From Heterotrichella gracilis (taxonomy: Eukaryota; Sar; Xanthophyceae; Tribonematales; Xanthonemataceae), in the NCBI GenBank assembly GCA_032358255.1, contig JAULBX010026175.1, forward strand, positions 1 to 51,397: a DNA stretch of 51,397 nt. Reading direction: 5' to 3'. Under the pieces are notes generated by a model. The model saw nothing but the letters and a program-made list of their open reading frames with translations. It made no database searches and was not told the origin of the DNA. The translations under genes and the position numbers were made by a program. Positions 42,101-51,397 of the stretch are shown piece after piece. Numbering within the stretch: position 1 is the stretch's first letter; every line of letters starts with the position of its first letter.

Positions 42101-44379
42101 TATACGTTAGAGTGGGTAATTGCTGTTCAGTGTACTAAAGAAATGAACAGAAAACAGACGCTTAGGAACCTTGTGCCTCAAGTGTGCCAGCCTAGTGTAC
42201 CATTGTAGAGTAGCAGGTGCTATTGGTGGTGCAATGGTTGCCTGACACTTTGGACACTTATGGCACGTTGTGCGCAGGTGTTTGCGGCGACATGGCTGCC
42301 AGTTGCACTACCGGCTGCACAGGACCCTATTGTTGGTCAACAGGGGCGACCTCAGCCATTCTCACCGCCCGCCCTACTCGCACCACAGCCATCACTGGCA
42401 CAACTCCAGTGAGCACGCCAGGAAAGCCCCTCAAGGTTGGGGTTGCGGGGCTGTACACTGCGGGCGCCACCTTCAGTGACACATGTAAGGAGGTAGAATA
42501 GGTAGAAGGGGCCAAGCATTGTAAAAATGTTGAGAGTGTTGTGCAAGATTGGTAGGACTTACAACAAATAATAAGTAAATGATGCAGTGCGCCACTCATT
42601 ACACACTTGGCAGGAAAATCTTAATTGCAGATAAAATGCCTTGAATTTGGTACATTGTATAAAGAGCCAAGTGCCAGGCCAGCCTGCCAAACAGGCCAAA
42701 CATCAACCTTCAAAAGGGTACCTTTTGCTGTTTAGGCTGCTCTAGTATACTGTATACACTATGGGCTCACAGTAGATCGATCCTATTGCTCGAGAATGAA
42801 TCGGTTGGTGCTTAGTGTGTTGGACACTGGTAAATGGTTGGGCAACATGCTCTTGGCATGAGCTGCATTAAGTCATTAAGTTTTGAGGATGTTTCATGAC
42901 AATTAGTAGTGTCCATACTTCCATCTGACTTTGCAGACTTATTTTGCAAGTTAATCAAATTGACGATTGTACATACTCATGTTGGCAGATGGCAACACGG
43001 CGGACATCAGGGACGGCAGCATTTGGGTGCCCAGTGGCGGATGTCGCACAGCGCCTTGCGCATTCATGTTGGGCCTTCACGGCAAGGGCGGCTCAGGCTA
43101 TAACACTGGCGAGTTTTGGGTAACCATGGGCTTGCCAAAGGGCACTCAAGCTTTGGCGGATGGCTTAAACATGGTGTTCTTTGGACCAGACAGCCGCGCA
43201 GCACCAGCGTATGGTTCAGGCACATGGGACTGGAATGTCGACAAGAGGTACGGGTAACAGACACACATCGTAATACAAACTATCTTGGAGACGCTGCAAT
43301 TTTGGTCATGAAATTATCAAAAATAGCTTCATCGTTGGATATCAATGTGTCCAACCTCGTCGTGTTTGTGCAAGTGCCACTGAAGTCGCTGACTGTCACA
43401 TGCATGAAGTGCTAGTGGAGGAAATACACTGAGTGACACTAGAATAAGTGGCATGAATTACCGGTAGGCACTGCACAAATTCCTTGGTTATCATTGTTGA
43501 AATTTGGTGCTAATTAACAAACCTACTTCAATAGTATATTAGATATTGTTTTGTTGGGGTTTATGCGCCCAACAACACGTTGAATATTGGGGATCATCAT
43601 GTCAGTGACATCCCCATGTCTAAAAAATAACACCTATGTTATGGTCTTGCAGCTTTGGCCGCGATGTGGCCTACATTGACCGAGCAATGCAGGCCATCTT
43701 CTCAACCTACTGGATAGACCCAAACCAAGTATATGCTTCGGGCTACTCTGATGGCTCTGCAACGGTGCTGGCACTTGCGCTCATCAACGGCGACCTGTTC
43801 AGGGGTGGGGTTGCAATCTTCCGGAGCACCATGGGGACCAGCGACATAGACAATTTGAAAGCATCGTTTTCCACTGTCAAACCACCAAAGGTGTGTACAA
43901 ATAAGATACTCTGTCTCTCATTACTTTTGGGCTGGTCATTATGGGTGAAAATATAAATTGGTGCATGAAAATGCAATCAATGCATTTGAGGGATGTCACT
44001 TCCTGCAATAGTAGAGTTCTCAACATGCTGAAATTTTACTTCACAATCATTGCATTCTAGGCACCATAATCATCAGCTGCAAAGATATATACCAAACCTG
44101 TCATTGAATACCCATGTCCTATTGCAGGTCATTATTGACTATGGATCTGAAGACACCACATGCGGCCGAGATCTTAGTGTTCGGGCCACTTGTAGCACTA
44201 AACTTGTTGCCAAGCTTCAAGCCATGGGCTACAACACGATTGCTGATGGAGATGATGGGATTCATTACCCTAATACTACAAGTAAGCGATGCGTTATTGC
44301 CAACCGCGTGGGGTTGCTGTTGTTCCCTGGATACACAGGCCAGATGGCTGGCTGGACGGCGTGCGCGGGTTTAGCTTGA
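36133..44379 (+). CDS. Secreted GH5 hydrolase - 3x LysM - hevein domain - CE1/PHB-depolymerase-like esterase fusion
   Basis: Ten exons: 36133-36278, 38352-38574, 38700-38963, 39318-39591, 39948-40211, 40424-41914, 42278-42484, 42989-43247, 43653-43890 and 44128-44379 (TGA). Every phase agrees, giving 1205 aa. Residues 1-35 are a signal peptide. Residues 45-388 form a GH5 domain: R101 (FIRLPL), E199 as acid/base in VTSEPTQN, H279/Y281 (THPYVH) and E304 as nucleophile (GEYGP). LysM domains lie at about 444-501, 554-614 and 718-775 (YVVKPGESYWSLVP...LIAWNN...LYVPC), joined by (S)PPPP linkers. Residues 870-906 have the cysteine pattern of a hevein chitin-binding domain (APCCGPTG-VCGDMAASCTTGC). 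Residues about 938-1205 form an alpha/beta-hydrolase: HGKGGSG oxyanion region, S1075 in GYSDG, D1131 and H1168. It probably cuts and de-esterifies wall glycans outside the cell; the substrate is unknown. The first ATG could be 36142. Confidence 0.9.
37076..37163. repeat. Long hairpin in intron 1 of the fusion gene
   Basis: ACTTCCAATATCTACCCGC... (37083-37112) pairs with ...GCGGGGATATATTGGAAGT (37120-37153) around a loop of about 8 bases, and the flanks CTGATGAGT and CTTCATTAG extend the stem with mismatches. The result is an about 40-bp imperfect stem, similar in size to a small MITE or a microRNA precursor. Confidence 0.75.
40480..41655 (+). repeat. Recent internal duplication: linker + LysM 1 and linker + LysM 3
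   Basis: The segments about 40485-40835 and 41310-41650 are almost identical in DNA (from the CACCAGTCAAGTYCCCACCA linker through the LysM domain to CAATTTGGAGTCCC), with only a few changes. LysM 2 between them is much more diverged. The duplication is younger than the original LysM array. Confidence 0.9.
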
Positions 44380-45465
44380 TTGAACGTGAAAATGTCAGCC
44401 AGGGTCGTATTGCATGCATGGCCATCAAAACCAAGACAACTGAGGACAAGACACTCCGCATCAGCTGTTAATCAGTTGACTGTTGCAGTGGTGGTGGCAC
44501 TTGCCGCATTTAAGGTTGTGTCGGAAGGTTACACTCACATGCAACATAAAAGCATAGCGGAACATTTGACCCATTGTTCCCAATGAATTCATTTTCTTGT
44601 GCAATCTTGATCGTCACTGTAGTCCATGCATCTAGTGATACAAGTCACTTGGCCTGAAGACCACCCTTGATGTGGTAGGAATACAAATGTCTGGAATGTT
44701 TCAATAATATTTTTTATGATATGTACCTGCAGTTCCACGGGTACCAAGCCATCTTCAAATTTGTTTCATACCTTTTGTTGTTTATATATCAAGACTTTGA
44801 TTAACCAGCAATGCTGCCAGGGAGTAGGGCCATGGCCATGTCATGAGTATCTTGACCATGCCATACTATATGTTCTGGTGCTCCTCTTTTTGTTTGCAAT
44901 TGCCTTTGCCAATACTAGCTTGCCGGTATATGGCAGGGTCGCCCTACCGTAGTGCTCAATCGAATTGACTCCAAGGATGGTATGTGTAGCTAAACCACCA
45001 TTAAGGCCTGCGCCTTGCATAACCACTGTAACGAGCTTGACACTTAAAGTTCATAATACATCATGGTCCGCCGGATTGCCACGGTGGCAATGCCATGATA
45101 TAATAGAAGAAATAACAAAGGGGACGCACAGAGTGGAGTTTAAGGGTCACTAGCTCGCAGCAGGGCACCACAAACAGCCATAATAGCTTGTCAAGCATAG
45201 GTTAACCAATGCCAGCATGCAAGACATGCACAAGGGTTTGTTGTACACAGCTGAGCCGCTCAACTTGAGGCGCTCAAGGCTTGAATATTATTACGGTAAC
45301 CAAAACGTTGCATGAGTTGCAATTCAGGAAAGAGTGCTGGGCGTGTCACTGACATGCGGCACGTGTAACACTCATGTGACCCCGTGTACCCGGGGTACAG
45401 CACTAATTACTAAGTAATTAACACCATGCTTGATAAACTGCCCAGATGAAGTGTTGGCTGGATGC

Positions 45466-45846
45466 ATTTATTCAAGCCGCATTCAGTATTCAGTCCTTAT
45501 GTGTCGCATATGTCTGCATAATGCCCAACTCCCTGCTCCACATCCTCAGGACGTGTCCCACCCCATCAGGATCCCATCCCATCCCCTGTCAGGGAACTTT
45601 GATGCCAGCTGTTTGACCTTAGCTGTGCATGTGCGTGTTCAATGCAGCTTGTGTACAGTGTGCAGAGGGGTCAGACCATTTGCAGATCACTGGTCAGCTA
45701 TCCCCCAACGGCACGTGGCGCCAAGCAAAATGCTTGCAGGATTTTGCCTCATGGAGACAGTGCATATGCCCACCCCTCAACTGAATGCATGCCTCAACAC
45801 CGTGGAATTCGGTGTGCGCGCCAGGGAGTGCCATTGTAGGCACTGA
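45466..45846 (+). repeat. About 380-bp dispersed repeat, copy 1
   Basis: Roughly three quarters of the bases are shared with 48648-49040 in the same orientation. Strongly conserved words are GCCAGCTGTTTG, GCAGAGGGGTCAGACCA, GCAGATCACTGG, CAGCTATCCCCCAA and CACGTGGCGCCAA. There is no common open frame, so it is likely a transposon remnant or segmental duplication. Confidence 0.85.
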
Positions 45847-46562
45847 GCAAGGCCTCCAGAAACCTGCAATTTCAGACACTTGCATTGCACCCCCATGGCT
45901 CCAACCAGCGCCATGCTACCAGGCCTGAGGTAGCCTAGGGTGGCACTGCTTACAGCAGGGCTTTTTAGTGTCGCAAAACAGGTCAATCTACATACTAGTG
46001 CAAGCTGTAGCAATATTGGAAAGGTGCAGGTCTGCCACTGCCCACCAGACAGTTGCTACAGCTTGCATCCAGCCAGCGGGGTGAGGCTGGCGAACAAGCC
46101 TATGTAGGGACTTGTGAACCCCTTCAGCTTTGTGGCCAAACACAAAGTGGGTGCAGGCATGGAGCGGGGTATTGTGGTGGGCTGCTTCTTGGTGCACCAT
46201 GTGTGCTCCAAATCGTGCTATATGCATTCATAAGCAGGGCCCACGGCACCCATATTTTCCAATGGTCCAGGCGGATGGCACGCCGTAGCTGTGGGGCCTG
46301 AGCTTCATCACGGAGCTTGGTAGCTCGGAGGATTCTCTGTGTGGAGAGCTACTCATCAACTGTGCAGACTTTGCCGAATGGAGACCGCAGAGCAAATAAA
46401 AAGTGAATTACATATGCAAGTCTATCTAGCAGGAAGGTCAGCATAATACGTGCTTCTGTTTCTGGGTGGCAGCACATGGTCTACCGTGTTCTTGACAAGT
46501 GTATTTGCGCAGTGGGCTCTTCACAAGTGTACATACATTTTCACATCACAAGTTGGCATTGT

Positions 46563-46760
46563 GGTTGCTGTACACACTTGCAAGTTGCCTGCCAGTACAC
46601 ATTGCTTTATACACACCTGTGATTGCACAGCGTATTGGTCACAAGCATACATCACAATGTTGGCATTGCGCATTGCGGTACACGCTTGCAAGTTGCCTGC
46701 AAGTATTCATTGCAATACATGCCATGCACATTGTTTTACACAAAACTTGTGATTGCGCAA
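46563..46760 (+). repeat. Imperfect tandem duplication of about 110 bp
   Basis: The words TACACACTTGCAAGTTGCCTG...CATTG...TTGTGATTGC recur 108-120 bp apart (46572 and 46679). The intervening text is alternating CA/TG-rich. Confidence 0.7.
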
Positions 46761-48647
46761 TAATGTAACTCAATATCATTCAGCAGCACTTTGCCACTAT
46801 GTGCTGATGTAGAGTTGTGAATTTACATCGTCAGCAACTTGCAGTGCTTTTTTTATTTGCCTATCCAAGGCAGCAGGCTGTACCATGTGAACGTCAAGCA
46901 GCTGCCATTGGCAAGACTGACAATGTTTTTACCAGTCTGCTTGCGTTTACATAAGTAGATTTGAAATTGTGCATCAAGATTTTCAGGTGGTTACATCTGT
47001 TGCAGCGCAATATTCTCCCACCCTCCCACCCTGTGGTTATATACAGGTACACATTTTCAAGACAGGGACACGCACGAGGTCGTGCGCCAAGGGTACCACA
47101 CATGGCTCAGCGCTGTGCCATGTAGTACATCCAGTAGCAGCTGTGCGCACTGGACTCCAGTGGCAGCAAACCAACTGCCGGTGGTTGCAGTGGTTTCATA
47201 GATGTGCTTGAATTGCTTAATGGCGCACAATGTAGGAGACAGACTTCAGCTATGGTCTACCTGGCAAGGTGTATATGGACATGCAGCTACAGTATCAGCA
47301 GCTGTGTGAAGGATTGCTGGTGGGAGCAGCAGCTGAAGGACTCCACCTGTGATCATCAGTGATCATCAGTGAGCGTGACCCATGCAGCTATATCAGTACT
47401 ACTGTGACAGCTGTATGGAGGATCGCCGGACTCTAGTAGCTCCAATTGGAGTAACTGTGCTGGGAATGGTGGACAAGCAGCGGCGCCTATGGAGCAATGT
47501 GCGGAGCTGGGAGCGGCAGTTGAGCACTTGCTACACAGCAACATGCAGAGCTTGGCTTGGTTGTGATGGTTATGCTTTTTACTGTCTGGCGGTGAAAATA
47601 AATATTCCCAGGAGTGGACTAAGCATGATCCCCAAGCACTTCATTGTGTATGTGATGTTAGCGCTCCACCATGCAGTTTAAGTGTGGCAGACATTAGCAT
47701 ACTATCTGTACAATATTGCCTTAGGCAAACCACAAAAAACATTACTATTTGAACAACGTAGTGTTTAGTTAGAAATTTTCAAGGTACCGTGTCTGTCAGA
47801 GTGATGCGGCAGGTCAATTAGGGTCTGTCAATGCACAGTAGATGTGGGCACTCCAATCAGGGATCCCCTCCCCAGGTTCCCGAGATCATCGTCGGAACCC
47901 AGTTTCCAGTCAGGGTAAGCGCATTGAGTCCTCCTTGAGAGCAAATGATATTTTACATATGCGCGTATTATGATGTACTCCAAATGCATGCGCATATACC
48001 ATAGCCTCAGGTAAATTTGATGCATGAACGTTTAGATTTCACATTTCATATAAAGACACCTGGATAAGCCGTGGCGTCACAATGTACACTCGCTTTCTTT
48101 TAGGTTGGTTGACCAGATAATGTTTCAATTGCTCTCATGACTCCATATACTCAGAATATATATACTATACAGGCACAGTACCCGTGTCTATTGACACTGT
48201 ACAGTGCTATGGGATGATTTACTTCTCTTCACCCTGCGTTTTGGGATGATTGATCAATAGCAACTCGCAGTGAAGTTTCAGACTTAGCATGGGATTAGTG
48301 CACTGATGTGCATGCTGTGTAATCTCACTTGCAATACGCGGACAGCGTAAACGGCGTCTGATGACCAGATGGTAAAAACCCAGTGACAAATTGCCAACTT
48401 TTTGAATATCTTTAATCGTTGCCAACATTTTAATCACAGTGGCGCCACTGCCAGTGGGCACATATGGTACCATTTACCAGTGGTTTTACCATTAATGGTG
48501 ATATAGGTAAGTCCTCCTGGTGCTGGGCCTGTGGCCCACATGGCATGTGTGGCACCCCTACGGCGCACATAGGCCCCAGGTACCCCGGGGTACTGCATTA
48601 AAGCACCAGGAATGATGGAATTGTTCAGATGGAGTCCTTGCTGAATA

Positions 48648-49040
48648 GAGCCATTCATTGCCGCACTCAGTGTTTAATCTAAAGGTGTCACGTTTGTCTG
48701 CATAGTGCTAAACTCCCTCCTCCACTCCTCAGACTGTGCAACACCCCACTTGCTACCCTATCAGGATCCAATCCCATCCCCTCTCAGTGAACTCCGATGC
48801 CAGCTGTTTGGCTTTGGATGTGCAGTGCACCGCTTGTACGGTGCGCAGAGGGGTCAGACCACAGGCAGATCACTGGCCAGCTATCCCCCAATGACACGTG
48901 GCGCCAAAGCGTGCCTGCAGGATTCTGCCTCCGGAGACAGTGCACATACCCATCACTCATTTGCCAGTGACTGCATCCCTCAAGTTGAACTCCATTGCAT
49001 TCGGTGCCGCACAGCAGGGATTGCCATTGCAGGTCTTGCA
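48648..49040 (+). repeat. About 380-bp dispersed repeat, copy 2
   Basis: This is the partner of 45466-45846. It ends about 55 bp before the exon-like island at 49097; copy 1 has no such island after it. Confidence 0.85.
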
Positions 49041-49096
49041 TTCTGTCTCTCATACTTGAGATGAGGAGCGTAGTTATCTACTTATTTCCATTGTAG

Positions 49097-49202
49097 GGCA
49101 GAGCCCCGTTGTCGCGCAGACCATCCCGGGGAGGTGGACCGTGTGTACAAGCTGGCGGGTTTTAAGGACTGTCCCCTAGAGCTGTGCGTGTGCCTGAGGC
49201 AG
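49097..49202 (+). CDS. Orphan exon-like island
   Basis: Between a TTGTAG acceptor and a CAG|GTGGGT donor lies an open stretch with coding-like composition, reading AEPRCRADHPGEVDRVYKLA then GFKDCPLELCVCLRQ (35 codons, entering in phase 2, leaving in phase 0). TTTAGGG repeats start right after the donor, as in the real introns of the left half. No neighbouring exon was found, so it may be a lone surviving exon of a gene that was broken, or part of one not recognised. I do not know the family. Confidence 0.4.
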
Positions 49203-49645
49203 GTGGGTTTAGGGTTTAGGGTTTGACTAGGCATGTATACATGCCGGTGGCGCCAATAACCCTAAACGCTCAAAAATATTGCTGCACTACTCAAAATTGG
49301 CGCAACATTGCTGCACTGCTCTGGATGCTTCCACTTGCTTCCTATTGCAGGATTGAGAGACGATGCTGACGCCTGCTGCTGTGGCCCAAGCCAATGCGCA
49401 GCGCATGTCTGGATCAGCAACCCGGATTGCAATACTCTCATGAGGGTAATTTACCGCTAGGGAGGGCATGAGACCAATGGCAAGCTGGGCTGCGCTTTGT
49501 TCAGGATGGATGTACAATAGGTACACAGGTATTCAATTCAATGTAATTCAATGCAACAAGTCGTTCAAACAGTGCCAGGAAAGAGCTGCGTGGTGCCGCA
49601 TGTGCAAGACTGACTGTTAATCTGGCTGTATTGCTGGAATGCATG

Positions 49646-49647
<2 letters not shown>

Positions 49648-49675
<28 letters not shown>
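49648..49675. repeat. (CTAA)7 microsatellite
   Basis: Seven uninterrupted units of the tetranucleotide CTAA. Confidence 0.95.
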
Positions 49676-49676
<1 letters not shown>

Positions 49677-51269
49677 TCAATGTATGCCGCACCAAGGAGT
49701 AGCTAATGACATTCAGCTGAGCACATTGCTGTATAGTTCAACTCTAATTGTGATTGATGACATCATTGTTTAAAAGTGTGATCATGTTGAAGATTCATTG
49801 ATCACTGGTTTTGGAAGTACCCATATGCGCACTGTCATTTTGGCAATCAATCGGTGATGCTGCTGCCATTTACCATCATGTCAATTATGTGCATGGCTGC
49901 AACTTGCTGACATTGTGCATTTTACACATGCGTAGCGATTCCCACTTGTTGTCATAATCCAGTGAGTTATTGAATCTTGATTTCAAATATTTAGCACATG
50001 CAATAACCAAACGCTGTTAGGGCATATGATGATGCACATGCACATACTTTATGACATAATTTGTAAGGTATTGCCTGGTAATCCCTTTGAAAACACAAGA
50101 CAAGTATGGTATACTACAAATATTAATGATTTCAGCACAATATGGGTAGATTTACTTGAACTCGGTCCGGGGGGGGTACAACAATTTGGCTCAAAATGGG
50201 GGTGACAGGTTAGGACATAGCGGAACCCTAAACCCTACACCCACCAGGGCACCTCGAGGTGATACGCCGATGACGGCTGGGAATTGTTTTTTGCTTATTT
50301 GTGTGTGTGTTTGTGTGTGTGCAGTCAAGTTGTATACAGTAGTGACGTGATGACGCACCCACGCCGATGCCATTTCTTTTCTTTCCTTTCTCTCCTGAAG
50401 TCATGGCAAACAGGTGGTGCCTAGCCAGCTGCTACACAGGGACCTGTGCACTTGTTCTACCTGCGCTGTCCCTGGTGGACCTTACTTTTTATATCCCTCC
50501 TTAATTGCTTAAAGTTTCATAATCTAGGCCTTGCAGGCGCAGCTGGGTTTCATGTGCGCAACTTGGATACCATGGCGCGCTTAGGACTCGCATAGCCGCT
50601 AGGCTGGAAAGAATGTATTTGCTGGTGTTGATGGTATGAGGCTTGTTGGTGAGCGCTCATAGTGTGGCGTTATGCAGCACCACACAATATCCAATTTGTT
50701 GTTGCACACAGGACAGCAGCTGTTTTTGGAAGCAATTAGGTGTTATCATCAAAGGCATGCGGCAACAGGGCTGCCCCTCTGAAACCTTGCACCAAGTGTC
50801 CTCAAGTGTGGTTCAAGTGACGCCCATCTCCTCTCCAGTGAGCTTTTGTGCCTGTTTTTCCCAGGGCTGACTGTTAGGCCTAGGGTTTTGTAGGGTTTGA
50901 TCCATCCGAGTGATCTCGTGTTCACATGAACACAATGCTGGCCAGAGCACCATTTGTAAACCTATAAAAGGCAGGCGCAGTCACAATCACGTTCAAAAAC
51001 AGTCACCAAAACCCGCAGGTCTAGCTCCTTGCCGGGTTCGGATCCTGTACGGCTTCCCTTCATTGTTTCTCCATTATGGTAGCTAGCTGCTCGACACTTT
51101 CCACACTGCTGCTCCCAGTTGCTCTCCATTAGAACCTCTCCTTGCGTTGTTTCCGTGAGACAGACGTTCAGAAGTAGGACTCCACAGCGAACGTAAACGG
51201 CAACGAAGCTCGCTGACACCGACTTTTGTCAGGTTGTCCTCGGCCTGCTTTTGATCTGCCGCACGACCT

Positions 51270-51397
51270 GGAGGGTCTCAAGTGCGGGGGGACGCCGGGG
51301 GACGCCTCCCCCCCGCCCGAGCCCGCCCCGAGGATTCGCGGCGCGTCCGAGGGATTCGGCGCGTGGGTGCACGTGGTCGGGCACGGGGGAATGGGGG
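51270..51397. other. Abruptly GC-rich block at the window edge
   Basis: GC content rises sharply, with GGGGGACGCC repeated and CCCGCCCGAGCCCGCCCCGAGG. It resembles variable regions of nuclear large-subunit rRNA in style, but I cannot confirm that. It may also be a GC-rich promoter or exon, or a low-quality contig end. Confidence 0.3.

Larger units (their letters stand above)
44380..49096. other. Non-coding downstream region with dispersed repeats
   Basis: No gene is recognised. It contains a first copy of an about 380-bp repeat (45466-45846), an imperfect tandem pair around 46563-46760 (TACACRCTTGCAAGTTGCCTG core) and the second copy of the 380-bp repeat (48648-49040). Telomere-like CCCTAAA text is almost absent, unlike the first 25 kb. 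Confidence 0.5.
49203..51397. other. Right-end region without recognised genes
   Basis: Contains a (CTAA)n microsatellite at 49648-49675, a GT-rich run at 50300-50325 and a GC-rich block from about 51270. No coding signal was recognised. Confidence 0.5.

Noticed and set aside
49648..49675. Possible telomere or CRISPR-like repeat
   Set aside because: It is a simple CTAA microsatellite without spacers.
51270..51397. rRNA gene fragment at the window end
   Set aside because: The GC-rich words recall large-subunit rRNA variable regions, but no conserved rRNA core is present, so it is not called as rRNA.

Overview
The window reads as nuclear DNA of a green alga (Chlorophyta), probably of the Chlamydomonadales/Haematococcus type. 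The evidence is: many short spliced exons with GT/GC...AG borders; plant-type protein versions (the VPS22 N-terminus begins MRRRPGI); a secreted protein with (S)PPPP linkers like algal wall proteins; a candidate chloroplast-targeted thylakoid protein; and abundant degenerate TTTAGGG/CCCTAAA (plant-type telomere unit) in introns and spacers. The species assignment is inference. No prokaryotic operons, CRISPR arrays, rRNA or tRNA genes were recognised.

Layout. At 197-2296 (+) lies the 3' part of a PIG-U gene (GPI transamidase subunit). On the minus strand, head to tail, follow a conserved two-domain protein of unknown function (6557-3379), a GT61-family glycosyltransferase (11667-7646) and the ESCRT-II subunit SNF8/VPS22 (16579-12799, 8 exons, fully resolved, 260 aa). 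On the plus strand come a secreted protein with two homologous beta-rich halves (19349-22215), a plastid-targeted single-span membrane protein (23363-25427) and an F-box/LRR protein (26850-29002). A SUMO-like protein is on the minus strand (31851-30294). The largest gene (36133-44379, +, 10 exons, 1205 aa) encodes a secreted fusion: GH5 glycoside hydrolase, three LysM domains on proline-rich linkers, a hevein-type chitin-binding domain, and a CE1/PHB-depolymerase-like esterase. The last 7 kb is mostly non-coding with repeats.

Two results stand out. First, the GH5-LysM3-hevein-esterase protein joins two catalytic domains with four GlcNAc-glycan-binding modules, which suggests a wall-remodelling or predation/defence enzyme; I know of no described protein with this order. 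Second, nearly every gene in the first 27 kb carries one to five decayed tandem copies of its own exon edges inside the adjacent introns, usually spanning a splice site and about 90-190 bp apart. This looks like introns growing by repeated local duplication of exon-intron junctions. It leaves decoy exons, ambiguous donors and, in the F-box gene, an intron whose two ends lie in the same 14-bp repeat.

Exon borders were set by hand from splice consensus, reading phase and remembered family motifs; no alignment was run. Two genes show defects in this sequence: an in-frame TAG in the GT61 gene and a T7 homopolymer frameshift in the F-box gene. Either may be an allele defect, a pseudogene or an assembly error.
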